A DNA stretch of 64,000 nt from Candidatus Reconcilbacillus cellulovorans (GTDB taxonomy: Bacteria; Bacillota; Bacilli; Paenibacillales; Reconciliibacillaceae). The stretch spans positions 59,928 through 123,927 of the forward strand of contig MOXJ01000004.1 in assembly GCA_002507565.1 (NCBI GenBank), written 5' to 3'. This document shows positions 1 through 9,328 of this stretch, one piece after another. The notes under the pieces were generated by a model. The model made no database searches and had not been told where the DNA came from. It saw only the letters and a list, made by a program, of their open reading frames with translations. Position 1 is the stretch's first letter. The number at the start of each line of letters is the position of its first letter. The position numbers were made by a program, and so were the translations under genes.

Positions 1-185
1 GCGTCGACGAAGCGGAAGTGACGCCGGAAGCCTCGTTCAGGGACGACCTCGGGGCCGATTCGTTGGACGTCGTCGAACTTGTGATGGAGCTGGAAGACGA
101 ATTCGACCTGGAAATTTCCGACGAGGACGCGGAAAAGATCCGGACCGTCGGCGAAGTGGTCGAGTACATAAAATCCCGCAGTTGA
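1..185 (+). CDS. acpP: Acyl carrier protein (3' part)
   Basis: The last 60 codons of acyl carrier protein, the small acidic cytosolic carrier of fatty-acid synthesis intermediates. The reading frame starts at base 3, with the 5' end lost outside the window. It contains the phosphopantetheine attachment motif ADSLDVVEL, in which the Ser is the expected modified residue, followed by the very acidic helix III region ending in EYIKSRS. It lies directly upstream of fabF, as in Bacillus relatives, which supports the call. A hairpin follows the stop codon. Only the missing start prevents a full-length statement. Confidence 0.95.
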   Translation, partial: VDEAEVTPEASFRDDLGADSLDVVELVMELEDEFDLEISDEDAEKIRTVGEVVEYIKSRS

Positions 186-189
186 TCGC

Positions 190-222
190 AAGTCCCGTTT
201 CCCCGAACGGGACTTCTTTCCT
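190..222 (+). terminator. Hairpin between acpP and fabF
   Basis: A perfect 10-bp inverted repeat (AAGTCCCGTT / AACGGGACTT) with a 6-base loop starts five bases after the acpP stop and is followed by a short pyrimidine run (CTTTCCT). It looks like a weak intrinsic terminator or mRNA 3'-end stabiliser that would let acpP be expressed more highly than fabF. The poor T-tract makes full termination unlikely. Confidence 0.55.
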
Positions 223-260
223 GCGCCGGGGGCGGGAATCCGTGTTGGGGTGAGAACCGC

Positions 261-1505
261 ATGACGAGAAGGGTTGTCGTGACCGGGATGGGCGTGGTGA
301 CGTCGCTCGGCCGCGATCTGGAGACGTTCTGGAACAACCTGTGCGCCGGGGTCTCCGGCGTTTCCCGGATCGAGTCGTTCGACGCAAGCTCCCTTCCCAC
401 CCAGATCGCCGCGGAAATTAAGGATTTCGATCCCGAGGCGTTCATGGACCGGAAAGAGGTGCGTCGCACCGACCGGTTCGTCCAGTTCGCCGTCGCCGCG
501 GCGAAGCTTGCTTTGGAAGACGCCGGGCTTCGCATCGGCGACAACGCCGACCCCGAACGCGTCGGCGTCGTGATCGGATCGGGCATCGGCGGCCTGGCGA
601 CCTGGGAAGAACAGCACCTCGCCCTGCTTGAGAAGGGCCCCCGCAAAGTAAGTCCGTTTTTTATCCCGATGATGATCGCCAATATGGCGTCCGGCCAGGT
701 GTCGATCATGACGGGGGCTAAAGGCCCGAACACGGCGCCGGTGACCGCCTGCGCCACGGGCACGCACGCCGTCGGCGACTCGTTTCGCCTGATCCAACGC
801 GGGGAGGCCGACTGCATGATTGCCGGCGGCTCGGAAGCGGCGATACGTCCGATCGGCATGGCCGGGTTTTGTGCTGCGCGCGCCATGTCGACGCGTAACG
901 AGGAGCCGGAAAAGGCGAGCCGGCCGTTCGACGCCGACCGCGACGGCTTCGTCATGGGAGAGGGCGCCGGCGTGCTCATCCTCGAATCGCTCGAGCACGC
1001 GCTCGGCCGCGGCGCACGGATTTACGCCGAACTGGTGGGTTACGGGATGAGTGCCGACGCGCACCACGTCACGGAACCGTCCCCGGGCGGAGAAGGCGCG
1101 GCCCGCTGCATGCGGCGGGCGCTGGAAGACGCCGGCGTGCGGCCGGAAGACGTCGGTTACATCAACGCCCACGGCACGTCGACACCGGTAGGCGATATCG
1201 CGGAAACCCAGGCCATCAAGCGCGTGTTCGGGGAACACGCTTACAGGCTGGCTGTCAGTTCCACGAAATCGATGACCGGTCATCTGCTCGGCGCAGCTGG
1301 GGCGGTCGAGGCGATCATCACCTGTCTGACGCTGTATCGAGGCGTTATCCCGCCGACGATCAACCTCGACCGTCCCGACCCCGCCTGCGATCTGGACTAC
1401 GTTCCCCACCGCGCGCGTGCGGCCGATCTGCGGGTCGCCATGTCGAACTCGTTCGGGTTCGGGGGGCACAACGCGACGGTCGTCTTCCGCCGTTTCGAAA
1501 GCTGA
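261..1505 (+). CDS. fabF: Beta-ketoacyl-ACP synthase II
   Basis: Encodes 414 residues, the usual FabF length. The cytosolic condensing enzyme extends acyl-ACP with malonyl-ACP in fatty-acid elongation. The thiolase-fold catalytic triad is visible: Cys164 in VTACATG, His304 in [11 protein letters not shown] and His341 in [10 protein letters not shown], with the conserved Lys336. The ATG start follows GGGGTGAG at a good distance. It sits between acpP and rnc, the standard Bacillales order. FabB-type alternatives are less likely because of the acpP-fabF context and the C-terminal [11 protein letters not shown] motif typical of FabF. Confidence 0.97.
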   Translation: MTRRVVVTGMGVVTSLGRDLETFWNNLCAGVSGVSRIESFDASSLPTQIAAEIKDFDPEAFMDRKEVRRTDRFVQFAVAAAKLALEDAGLRIGDNADPERVGVVIGSGIGGLATWEEQHLALLEKGPRKVSPFFIPMMIANMASGQVSIMTGAKGPNTAPVTACATGTHAVGDSFRLIQRGEADCMIAGGSEAAIRPIGMAGFCAARAMSTRNEEPEKASRPFDADRDGFVMGEGAGVLILESLEHALGRGARIYAELVGYGMSADAHHVTEPSPGGEGAARCMRRALEDAGVRPEDVGYINAHGTSTPVGDIAETQAIKRVFGEHAYRLAVSSTKSMTGHLLGAAGAVEAIITCLTLYRGVIPPTINLDRPDPACDLDYVPHRARAADLRVAMSNSFGFGGHNATVVFRRFES

Positions 1506-1522
1506 AGGGAGATCGCAAGCGC

Positions 1523-2269
1523 GTGAAACACGAAGTGCAACGTCCGCTTGACGCGCTGCAGGAACGCTTGAACCTTCGGTTCCGTCGCCCGGAGCTGCTC
1601 GAAGAGGCGTTTACCCATTCAACGTGGGTCAACGAGCACAAGACCGACCGACCGGATAACGAGCGGCTTGAATTTTTGGGCGACTCGGTGCTCGGGCTTG
1701 CCGTCGCCGAATATTTGTTCCTGCGGTACCCCGGCGAAAGCGAAGGGGAACTGACGCGAAGAAGGGCGCAAATGGTGTGCGAGCCTTCCCTGTCGGAAGC
1801 GGCCGAACGGCTCGGTTTCGGGGCGTTTCTTCTGCTCGGCAGGGGCGAGGAACAAACCGGCGGACGGCGTCGGCCGGCTTTGTTGGCCGACGTGTTCGAA
1901 GCGTTCATCGGCGCCCTGTTTCTCGACCAAGGGCTCGATGCCGTCCGCGGGTTTCTCGCCGAGACGTTTTTCCCTTACGCCGACGGCAACGGCAAGCCGG
2001 CTGTAACGGATTTCAAGACCCGCCTGCAAGAGCACACCCAGCATCTCAACCTGGGAACGCCGGAATACCGTCTCGTCTCCGAAAGCGGACCGCCCCACGA
2101 CAGACGGTTCGTTTCCGAAGTCGTGATCGGCGGCCGTTCGTGGGGAACGGGAAGCGGGCGGTCGAAGAAAGAATCCGAACAGCAGGCGGCCAAGGCGGCT
2201 CTCGAAGCGTTCGGGCTTTCTGTTTTCGGGACCGGCCGGGACGCATCACCGCCTGGCGGCCACGAATAG
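1523..2269 (+). CDS. rnc: Ribonuclease III
   Basis: Encodes 248 residues. It cleaves double-stranded RNA in rRNA and mRNA processing. The N-terminal endonuclease domain carries the signature NERLEFLGDSV (residues 46-56, with metal-binding Glu/Asp) and the second acidic motif DVFEAFIGALFLD. The C-terminal dsRNA-binding domain (about 160-232) begins TDFKTRLQEHTQ and ends with the KESEQQAAKAALEAFG helix. The start is GTG, with AAGGGAG 12 bases upstream. It is 17 bases after fabF and followed by smc, the conserved rnc-smc-ftsY order. Confidence 0.97.
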   Translation: MKHEVQRPLDALQERLNLRFRRPELLEEAFTHSTWVNEHKTDRPDNERLEFLGDSVLGLAVAEYLFLRYPGESEGELTRRRAQMVCEPSLSEAAERLGFGAFLLLGRGEEQTGGRRRPALLADVFEAFIGALFLDQGLDAVRGFLAETFFPYADGNGKPAVTDFKTRLQEHTQHLNLGTPEYRLVSESGPPHDRRFVSEVVIGGRSWGTGSGRSKKESEQQAAKAALEAFGLSVFGTGRDASPPGGHE

Positions 2270-2331
2270 CCGCGCCGAAAACGCCGTGTAAGTTGCGGCG
2301 TTTGTTTCGCGAACGGCGGGGGGAGAGCGGT

Positions 2332-5300
2332 TTGTATTTAAAAAGACTGGAACTTACGGGCTTTAAATCGTTTGCGGACAGAACGGAACTGGAGTTCGGC
2401 CGCGGCATCACGGCGGTCGTCGGGCCGAACGGCAGCGGTAAGTCGAATTTATCCGACGCGATCCGGTGGGTGCTCGGCGAACAGAGCGCCAAGACGTTGC
2501 GCGGCGGCAACATGCAGGACGTCATTTTCGGCGGAAGTCAGACGCGCCGTCAGGTCAACTACGGCGAAGTGTCGCTGACGCTTGACAATTCCGACCGGGC
2601 GTTGCCGCTTGATTTCACCGAAGTGACGGTTACGCGGCGGCTTCACCGCGACGGGGAGAGCGAATATTTCATCAACCGCCAGCCGTGCCGGCTGAAAGAC
2701 ATCGTCGAGTTGTTCATGGACACCGGCGTCGGCAAAGAGGCGTACTCGGTCATCGGGCAGGGACGCATCGACGAAATTTTGAGCCCGAAGTCGGAAGACC
2801 GCCGAGCGGTTTTCGAGGAAGCGGCGGGAATCGTCAGGTACAAGGCACGGAAACGCGAAGCGGAAAAAAAACTAGCCGAAACCGAACAAAACTTGCTTCG
2901 TCTGGCCGACCTGCTTGCGGAACTCGAAAGCCGTCTCGTCCCCCTAAAGGAACAGTCGGACAGGGCGATGCAGTACAAAGATCTTCGCGACCGGCTGACG
3001 GCCCGGGAGATCGGTCTATACGTCAAGCAAATCGAGACGCTTCGCGAAGCCTGGGAGTCGGAATGCGGAAGGCTCGAACAGTTGCGCGTCCGGCACGCGG
3101 AGCTTGCTGCGGCCGTCGGCCGGGACGACGCCAGGCTTGCGTCCGGCCGACTGGAACTGAAGCGGATGGAAGACGAACTGGAGCGTCTCCGCAAGGAACG
3201 CCTGGAAGTTTCGGCCGAACTCGAGGCAGCCGAGCGTTCCGTCGAAGTCCTCGATGAGCGCGGGCAGCATCTGGTGCGCGGCCGTGAGGAGCGTTTGTTG
3301 CGCATCGCCGGTCTGGAGGAACAGCTGCGGGCGGCGGCGGCGGAAGCGGCTTCGGCGCAGGCGCGGTCGGCCGAACTTTCGGCTCGGTTGAAGGACTGCT
3401 CCGCGGAGCTGGCCGAGGCGGAAAACCGGCTGTCCGAGGCGGAAGCGGAAGGCCGGGCCGAAATTGAAGAAGAATATAAAACGCAACTGATCGATGTTCT
3501 GAACGAATTGGCGCAAGTCCGCAACGAATGCCGCTATGCCGAACAGCAGATCGAAACGCTTTCCAGACGGATCGAGCGGTTGTCTTCGGAGGCGGAGGAA
3601 ATCCGTGCCCGTGCGCAGTCGGCGGCGGCCGCAGCGGAAGCCGCGGACGGGGAACTCGAACGCGTCCGGTCGAATATTGCTGCCCTGCAGGAGCGGTATG
3701 TTGAGACGTCGCGCAAGCTCCAAACGTCGCGGGAAGAGTTGCGGCGGGCAGACGTCGCCTTACGGACGGCCGAAAAAGAGCTCGACGGCTTGAAGTCTCG
3801 GCGAGATGCCTTGCGGGAACTGGCGGACGATTACGACGGATTTGCCCAGGGTGTGCGCTCGGTGCTGAAAGCGAAGCGGCGCGGCGTTCTCGGCGGCGTG
3901 CACGGGGCCGTTGCCGAGCTGATCGAGGTACCCGCAGGGTTGGAAGTTGCGGTAGAGACGGCGCTCGGCGGGGCGCTTCAGCACATCGTCGTCGAAACCG
4001 AACGCGACGGGCGGGAAGCGATCGCGTATCTGAAACGGGAAAACGCCGGCAGGGCGACGTTTCTCCCTCTCGATGTCGTGCGCGGACGGTGCCTGTCCGA
4101 ATCGGACCGCAAAGCGGCATCGGTCGCGGAGGGTTGGATCGGCGTCGCGTCCGAGCTCGTCCGGTTCGCGGAGCGTTACAGGGCGATCGTCGAAAATCTG
4201 CTCGGCGTCGTCATCGTCGCCAAGACGCTGGAAGACGCCAACCGCATCGCGGCCATTCTCCAATATCGTTACCGCGTCGTAACGCTGGAGGGGGACGTCG
4301 TGCATCCGGGCGGTTCGATGACCGGCGGCAGTCTTCTGAACCGCACCGGGGAACTGCTTGGGCGCCGCAGGCGACTTGAGGAACTCGACCGGGCCGTCGA
4401 TCAGGCGGAGCGCACGCTGGAAGAACGCCGCAAGTGCGTCGAATCGATTCGCGCCGAATGCGCCTCGGCGGAGTCGGAGCTTGAGCGGCTGCGCGACGTC
4501 GCGGAACGCCTGCGGTTGGAAGAGCAGCGGCTCGCCGCCGAACGCGACCGACGCCGAGAGGAAGAGCGACAGGAAAACGAAAGGTTGCTCGACACGCTCC
4601 GCGAATCCGAGGAACTCGCGCGCGAGCGAAGCGGATATGAAACCGCACTGCAGGTCGGCCTGCGGAAAGCCGGTGAATTGGCGGCGCGCGAGGAATACCT
4701 GCGCCGCGCCGTCGAAGAGGCTCAAGCCGGCCGTAAGCTTGCCGAATCGCGTCGCGACGAGCTGCGCGAGCGCGTCACGGCGATCAAAGTCCGATGGGCC
4801 GCCCTTGAAAGCGAAAAAACGTCGGCGGACACGGAGACGGAACGCCTTCGCCGGGAATGTGCCCGTCTGGAAGCGGACCTCGCTTCCGAACGGAACCAGC
4901 TGGCGGCGTCGGAAAAAGAACTCGAGGAAAACGGCATCCGCCGGTTGGAATGCATCGAGCGGGCGAACATTCTTCGCTTGAAACTGCGCCGGCTCGACGA
5001 CGAGGCGGAACGGCTGCGGGCGGAGCGGGCCGAACGTCAAGCCGCTCTGGAAAAAGCCGAAGATGAGACGCACTCGCGGCGCGCCGACCTGCGAGAGGCC
5101 GAAAAGGCGATGCACGAGTCCGAAATCCGTTTGAACCGGCTCGACGTCGAGCTGGATAACGCTCTTCGCAAGCTTGCTGAAGATTACGGGATCGGATTCG
5201 AACTGGCGAGACAGTCGTATCCCGTTCCCGACGACCCGGCGGCCGCGCAACAGGAAGTCCGCGACTTGAGGCGGCGCATTGCCGACCTCGGCGACGTCCA

Positions 5301-5928
5301 TCTCGGCGCCATAGAAGAATATAGAAGCGTCGCCGAACGCTATGAATTTCTAAAAACGCAGCGCGACGACCTGATGCAGGCCAAGGAGGCGCTTTATCGG
5401 GTCATCCGGGAAATCGACGACGAGATGGCGCGTCGGTTTCGTTCGACGTTCGAGCGCATCCGCGAACGGTTCGGCGAGGTTTTCGCGCGGTTGTTCGGCG
5501 GCGGAACCGCCGATCTGCGTCTGGCGGACGCCGAGCGGCCGCTGGAGTCGGACATTGAGATCGTAGCGCAACCTCCGGGGAAAAAACTCCAGAATCTTCA
5601 ACTTCTGTCGGGTGGCGAGCGCGCGTTGACCGCCATCGCCCTGCTGTTCGCCATCCTGCACGTCAAACCGGTTCCTTTTTGCGTGTTGGACGAGGTGGAA
5701 GCGGCGCTGGACGAGGCGAACGTCGTCCGGTTCGCGCAATATTTGCGAGAGCGGTCTGCGGAGACGCAGTTCATCGTCGTCACGCACCGCAAGGGAACGA
5801 TGGAGGAAGCGGACGTGCTTTACGGCGTCACGATGGAAGAAGACGGCGTGTCGAAACTGGTGTCGGTCCGCCTCGACGGCGACCGTACCGCCGTTTCCGC
5901 TCTGACGGCGGCGCGGACCGGCGACTGA
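2332..5928 (+). CDS. smc: Chromosome segregation ATPase SMC
   Basis: Encodes 1198 residues, close to the family's roughly 1190. The condensin ATPase works with ScpA/ScpB to compact and separate chromosomes. The N-terminal Walker A is GPNGSGKSN (31-39). Two long coiled coils rich in Glu, Arg and Ala flank a hinge at about 502-660 (ending in a GGSMTGGS motif). The C-terminal head has the signature LSGGERALT (about 1092) and Walker B VLDEVEAALDE (about 1118). The frame is open far upstream, but family N-termini begin with YLKRLELTGFKSF, so I choose the TTG at 2332, preceded by GGGGGGAG. It precedes ftsY. Confidence 0.96.
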   Translation: MYLKRLELTGFKSFADRTELEFGRGITAVVGPNGSGKSNLSDAIRWVLGEQSAKTLRGGNMQDVIFGGSQTRRQVNYGEVSLTLDNSDRALPLDFTEVTVTRRLHRDGESEYFINRQPCRLKDIVELFMDTGVGKEAYSVIGQGRIDEILSPKSEDRRAVFEEAAGIVRYKARKREAEKKLAETEQNLLRLADLLAELESRLVPLKEQSDRAMQYKDLRDRLTAREIGLYVKQIETLREAWESECGRLEQLRVRHAELAAAVGRDDARLASGRLELKRMEDELERLRKERLEVSAELEAAERSVEVLDERGQHLVRGREERLLRIAGLEEQLRAAAAEAASAQARSAELSARLKDCSAELAEAENRLSEAEAEGRAEIEEEYKTQLIDVLNELAQVRNECRYAEQQIETLSRRIERLSSEAEEIRARAQSAAAAAEAADGELERVRSNIAALQERYVETSRKLQTSREELRRADVALRTAEKELDGLKSRRDALRELADDYDGFAQGVRSVLKAKRRGVLGGVHGAVAELIEVPAGLEVAVETALGGALQHIVVETERDGREAIAYLKRENAGRATFLPLDVVRGRCLSESDRKAASVAEGWIGVASELVRFAERYRAIVENLLGVVIVAKTLEDANRIAAILQYRYRVVTLEGDVVHPGGSMTGGSLLNRTGELLGRRRRLEELDRAVDQAERTLEERRKCVESIRAECASAESELERLRDVAERLRLEEQRLAAERDRRREEERQENERLLDTLRESEELARERSGYETALQVGLRKAGELAAREEYLRRAVEEAQAGRKLAESRRDELRERVTAIKVRWAALESEKTSADTETERLRRECARLEADLASERNQLAASEKELEENGIRRLECIERANILRLKLRRLDDEAERLRAERAERQAALEKAEDETHSRRADLREAEKAMHESEIRLNRLDVELDNALRKLAEDYGIGFELARQSYPVPDDPAAAQQEVRDLRRRIADLGDVHLGAIEEYRSVAERYEFLKTQRDDLMQAKEALYRVIREIDDEMARRFRSTFERIRERFGEVFARLFGGGTADLRLADAERPLESDIEIVAQPPGKKLQNLQLLSGGERALTAIALLFAILHVKPVPFCVLDEVEAALDEANVVRFAQYLRERSAETQFIVVTHRKGTMEEADVLYGVTMEEDGVSKLVSVRLDGDRTAVSALTAARTGD

Positions 5929-5941
5929 AGGAGGATGGTTC

Positions 5942-6883
5942 GTGTTCAAACGGATGTCGGAGACGGTGGCCGCCAAATTCCGCCTAGGCCTTTCCAAGAC
6001 GCGCGATGCCTTCCGCGAGCGGATCTTGGGGGTGTTCGGCTCGCGTTCCCGCATCGACGAGTCGCTGTTCGAGGAGCTCGAGGAAACGCTCCTGGCTGCG
6101 GACGTCGGTGTTCAAACCGCGATTCGTTTGACGGAAGAGCTGCGGCAGGAAGTCGAACGCCGCCGGTTGTCCGACCCGGCGGATCTCCGCCCGCTGCTCC
6201 AGGAACGGCTGCTCGCGCGCCTTTCGTCCGACGGCGCCGAGACAGAGCTCCGGTTTGCGGCCGAAGGGCCGACGGTGTTTTTGTTCGTCGGCGTCAACGG
6301 TGTCGGCAAGACGACGACGATCGGCAAGCTGGCCTGCCGACTCGTCGCCGAGGGCAAGCGCGTGCTTCTGGCCGCCGGCGACACGTTCCGCGCCGCTGCG
6401 ATCGAACAGCTGGAAATCTGGGCACGTCGCGCGGGGTGCGACATCGTCCGGCACCAGCCGGGCGCCGATCCGGCGGCCGTCGTGTTCGACGCCGTTCAAG
6501 CGGCCAAACATCGGGGAATCGACGTACTGTTGTGCGATACGGCGGGCCGGTTGCAGAATAAGGTCAATCTTATGGAAGAACTGGAAAAAATCGTGCGTGT
6601 CGTCCGCCGCGAGGTGCCGGACGGCCCGCACGAAGTGTTGCTCGTCGTCGATGCGACGACGGGGCAAAACGCGGTGGAACAGGCGCGGCGTTTCGGCGAG
6701 AAAACGGGCGTTACCGGCATCGTGCTGACGAAGCTCGACGGCACGGCCAAAGGCGGCGTCGCTGTCGCGATCCGCGAAGAGCTTGGCTTGCCGGTCAAAT
6801 TGGTCGGACTGGGTGAGAAACCGGACGATCTCGAGCCGTTCGACGCCGAGGCGTTCGTTCGCGGCCTGTTCGAGAACGGCTGA
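5942..6883 (+). CDS. ftsY: Signal recognition particle receptor FtsY
   Basis: Encodes 313 residues. The membrane-associated GTPase docks SRP-ribosome complexes at the Sec translocon. It has a short acidic N-terminal part, an N domain and a G domain with P-loop [10 protein letters not shown] (about 117-126), the DTAGRLQ switch and [10 protein letters not shown]. The GTG start has GAAGGAGG at a good distance, overlapping the smc stop region. It is paralogous to Ffh (12412) and FlhF (53077), all SRP-GTPases in this window. In Bacillales ftsY is normally followed by ylxM-ffh; here a beta-glucosidase and a bacteriocin cluster intervene. Confidence 0.97.
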   Translation: MFKRMSETVAAKFRLGLSKTRDAFRERILGVFGSRSRIDESLFEELEETLLAADVGVQTAIRLTEELRQEVERRRLSDPADLRPLLQERLLARLSSDGAETELRFAAEGPTVFLFVGVNGVGKTTTIGKLACRLVAEGKRVLLAAGDTFRAAAIEQLEIWARRAGCDIVRHQPGADPAAVVFDAVQAAKHRGIDVLLCDTAGRLQNKVNLMEELEKIVRVVRREVPDGPHEVLLVVDATTGQNAVEQARRFGEKTGVTGIVLTKLDGTAKGGVAVAIREELGLPVKLVGLGEKPDDLEPFDAEAFVRGLFENG

Positions 6884-6922
6884 GATCACGGAGACCATTT
6901 TGGGGAGAGGAGCGTCAAACCG

Positions 6923-8266
6923 ATGGCGATCATTCGTTTTCCCGACGGTTTTCATTGGGGAACGGCGACGGCCGCCTATCAGATCGAGGGCGCCTGGAAC
7001 GAGGACGGAAGAGGGCCGTCGATTTGGGATACGTTTTCCCATACGCCGGGCAAGGTGAAAAACGGTGACAACGGCGACGTCGCCTGCGATTCGTACCACC
7101 GCATCGAGGAAGATGTCCGGCTGCTCAAGGAGCTCGGCGTAACGTGTTACCGGTTTTCCATTTCGTGGCCGCGCGTCATACCCGCCGGTGTAGGCGACGT
7201 CAATCCGAAGGGACTCGATTACTACCGCCGCCTTGTCGATCGATTGCTCGAAAACGGCATCGAACCGTTCTGCACGCTGTATCACTGGGATTTGCCGCAG
7301 GCGCTTCAGGACCGCGGCGGCTGGGCGAACCGCGACACGATCAGGGCGTTTGCCGACTACGCCGAACTGATGTTTAAGACGTTCGCCGGCAAAATCCGCT
7401 TTTGGCTGACGATTAACGAACCTTGGTGCGTCTCGTTTCTGTCCAACTTTCTCGGCGTGCACGCACCGGGCAATCGGGATCTGCAGCTCGCGACGGACAT
7501 TTCGCACCATCTGCTCGTCGCCCACGCCGAGGCGGTGCGGCGGTTCCGGCAGCTCGGCATTGAAGGGCAGATCGGCATCGTGCCCAACGTCACCTGGGTG
7601 GAACCGTACAGCAATCGGCCGGAAGACGTCGAGGCCTGCCGGCGCGCCACCGGATGGTTCGTCGAATGGTTTCTCGACCCGGTGTTCCGCGGCGAATATC
7701 CCGATTTTCTGCTCGAGTGGTTCCGCGCCAAGGGCGTCGCGCCGCGCGTCGCCGACGGCGATCTCGAGGTCATTCGCGGCTCGGTTGATTTCCTCGGCGT
7801 CAATTATTACACCGGCAACGTCGGCCGTTACAAGGAGAACGAGGGGCTGTTCGACTGCGAGGAGATCGACGAGGGCTACGAGCGGACCGACATCGGCTGG
7901 CCGATTTATCCGGAAGGGCTGTACCGCGTCCTGACGTACATGACGCAACGCTACGGGCGCGTGCCGATCTATATCACGGAAAACGGCGCCTGTTACAACC
8001 ACGAACCGGAAGACGGCCGCGTCCGCGACGGCAAGAGGATCGACTATCTGCGCAAACATCTGATCCAACTGCACCGCTGCCTGTCGTCGGGCGTCGACGT
8101 CCGGGGCTACATGCTCTGGTCGCTGCTCGACAATTTCGAGTGGGCGGAAGGATATTCCAAACGGTTCGGCATCGTTTTCGTCGATTTCGACACGCTAGAG
8201 CGCATCCCGAAAGACAGCTACTATTGGTATCGAAAAGTGATCCGCAACAATTGGCTGGACGTTTGA
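6923..8266 (+). CDS. bglA: Family GH1 beta-glucosidase
   Basis: Encodes 447 residues, the normal length of a bacterial GH1 enzyme. It hydrolyses beta-linked glucosides such as cellobiose by the retaining mechanism. The N-terminal motif FPDGFHWGTATAAYQIEGA is the family signature. The acid/base Glu166 lies in TINEPW and the nucleophile Glu353 in ITENG; the C-terminal WSLLDNFEWAEGY substrate loop is present. There is no signal peptide, so it is cytoplasmic and probably acts on imported disaccharide. A phospho-beta-glucosidase is less likely given the sequence style but is not excluded. The ATG has GGGGAGAGG upstream. It is not part of the usual ftsY-ffh neighbourhood, and no transporter is adjacent. 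Confidence 0.93.
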   Translation: MAIIRFPDGFHWGTATAAYQIEGAWNEDGRGPSIWDTFSHTPGKVKNGDNGDVACDSYHRIEEDVRLLKELGVTCYRFSISWPRVIPAGVGDVNPKGLDYYRRLVDRLLENGIEPFCTLYHWDLPQALQDRGGWANRDTIRAFADYAELMFKTFAGKIRFWLTINEPWCVSFLSNFLGVHAPGNRDLQLATDISHHLLVAHAEAVRRFRQLGIEGQIGIVPNVTWVEPYSNRPEDVEACRRATGWFVEWFLDPVFRGEYPDFLLEWFRAKGVAPRVADGDLEVIRGSVDFLGVNYYTGNVGRYKENEGLFDCEEIDEGYERTDIGWPIYPEGLYRVLTYMTQRYGRVPIYITENGACYNHEPEDGRVRDGKRIDYLRKHLIQLHRCLSSGVDVRGYMLWSLLDNFEWAEGYSKRFGIVFVDFDTLERIPKDSYYWYRKVIRNNWLDV

Positions 8267-8293
8267 TGCCGTTTGCCGTCGGCTCGAACTGCC

Positions 8294-8344
8294 AAGTAAA
8301 ACCGCCGGCGCTCAAGCGCGCTTTCCGCGTTTGAGCGCCGGCGG
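8294..8344 (-). terminator. Terminator of the minus-strand bacteriocin operon, between convergent genes
   Basis: A 19-bp near-perfect inverted repeat (arms 8302-8320 and 8326-8344, loop CTTTC, one G-T pair) lies between the convergent glucosidase gene and the minus-strand bacteriocin operon. Read on the minus strand, the hairpin is followed by TTTTACTT, so it works best as that operon's terminator. The plus-strand side has no T-tract, so ending of glucosidase mRNA there is weaker. Confidence 0.8.
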
Positions 8345-8375
8345 GAGCAAGGCGGCGTCGCCGACGGCGCGATTT

Positions 8376-8663
8376 TTACCCTTTCACCGCGAGGTAAGAA
8401 ATCATCGCAGCCGCCATCAGCAGGGACAGGGCGACTCTGGCGGCGTTCAGCCACGGCGGGTTTGCACCTCGCATCGCGGCCTTCCAAACCAGCCACGAGC
8501 CGACGAATACGGCGGCGACGGCCCATTTGCTGAACGGCAGGCCGAGGCGTTCGAGCGCCCACTGCCCGAGGTAAAGGTCGCGTCCGATCCGGATGCTGGA
8601 CAACACACTCAGCATCATGAGCGCACCGGCCGTCAGGCCGACGGCTCGTTTGAACTTCCCCAC
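8376..8663 (-). CDS. Small cationic membrane protein, probable circular-bacteriocin immunity protein
   Basis: Encodes 95 residues with about three hydrophobic segments (roughly 8-27, 46-63 and 74-92) and a surplus of Lys/Arg. I do not recognise a named family. It is the last gene of the circular bacteriocin cluster, immediately after the ABC ATPase gene, which it overlaps by 31 bases. Small basic hydrophobic proteins at this place in circular bacteriocin operons give the producer immunity, so immunity is the likely job; a transporter accessory role is the alternative. The start is GTG, with AAAGGAT upstream. Immunity is inferred from position and composition only. Confidence 0.6.
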   Translation of the reverse strand: MGKFKRAVGLTAGALMMLSVLSSIRIGRDLYLGQWALERLGLPFSKWAVAAVFVGSWLVWKAAMRGANPPWLNAARVALSLLMAAAMISYLAVKG

Positions 8664-9328
8664 GGCGATTCATCCTTTCCGTTCGCGCGCAATTCTTCGA
8701 TTTTCCCCTCGACCAATCTCAGCGTCCGGGTCGCCGTCATGCCGAATTCGGCGACGTGCGTGACGAGGACAACGATTTTGCCGTTTTGCGACGCCTCTTG
8801 CATCCATGCTTTGCAATGCTCCCTCGACCGGTCGTCAAGAGCGGAAAACGGCTCGTCAAGCAAATAAACGGCGGCGTCGCGGGCGGCCAGAACCGCCCAA
8901 TACAGCTGATGGCGCATGCCGAGCGAATATTCCTGCACCGGTCGGTTCAGGGCTTCCTCCAGCCCGAAGCGTTTTGTCCATACCCGGAAACGTTTCGCGA
9001 ACGACTCGGCGGGTATCGCGAACAGACTGCGCAAAAACTCGACGTTTTCTGCGCCGGTCAAGTATTCGAAAAGATAAGGCTCCGCCGGCGAAAAGGCGAC
9101 GTACTCCAGCCACTTGCTCCGCTCGCGGATCGCGCGCCCGCCGACGTGCAACGCCAGTTCTCCTTCGGCTTCCAGCAAGCGGGCGAGAATGCGGAGCAGC
9201 GTCGTTTTGCCGCTGCCGTTAGTGCCTTGAAGCCAGATCAAATCGCCCGGATGCGCGACAAAACTCGCGCCGTTCAAAATCATGCGGCCAGATTCGTACG
9301 CGAAGCAAAGGTGCCGAACTTCAAGCAA
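8633..9328 (-). CDS. ABC transporter ATP-binding protein of the circular bacteriocin cluster
   Basis: Encodes 231 residues of a single nucleotide-binding domain. Walker A is GTNGSGKTT (35-43), the signature is a degenerate YSLGMRHQ in place of LSGGQ, and Walker B is VYLLDEPFSALDD, followed by a switch His in LVTHVAEFG. The domain has no membrane part, so it should pair with the neighbouring membrane proteins to export the peptide or contribute to immunity. The TTG at 9328 is chosen because GGGGGGAG lies six bases before it and family domains begin LEVRHL; a longer TTG start at 9346 is possible. It overlaps the upstream SpoIIM-like gene by eight bases. Confidence 0.85.
   Translation of the reverse strand: MLEVRHLCFAYESGRMILNGASFVAHPGDLIWLQGTNGSGKTTLLRILARLLEAEGELALHVGGRAIRERSKWLEYVAFSPAEPYLFEYLTGAENVEFLRSLFAIPAESFAKRFRVWTKRFGLEEALNRPVQEYSLGMRHQLYWAVLAARDAAVYLLDEPFSALDDRSREHCKAWMQEASQNGKIVVLVTHVAEFGMTATRTLRLVEGKIEELRANGKDESPWGSSNEPSA

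Noticed and set aside
3760..5301. A long minus-strand open frame opposite smc
   Set aside because: Shadow frame created by GC-rich third positions of smc; no ribosome-binding site or domain.
5984..8074. A 696-residue minus-strand frame opposite ftsY and the glucosidase
   Set aside because: Both plus-strand genes have complete catalytic motifs; the antisense frame has none.
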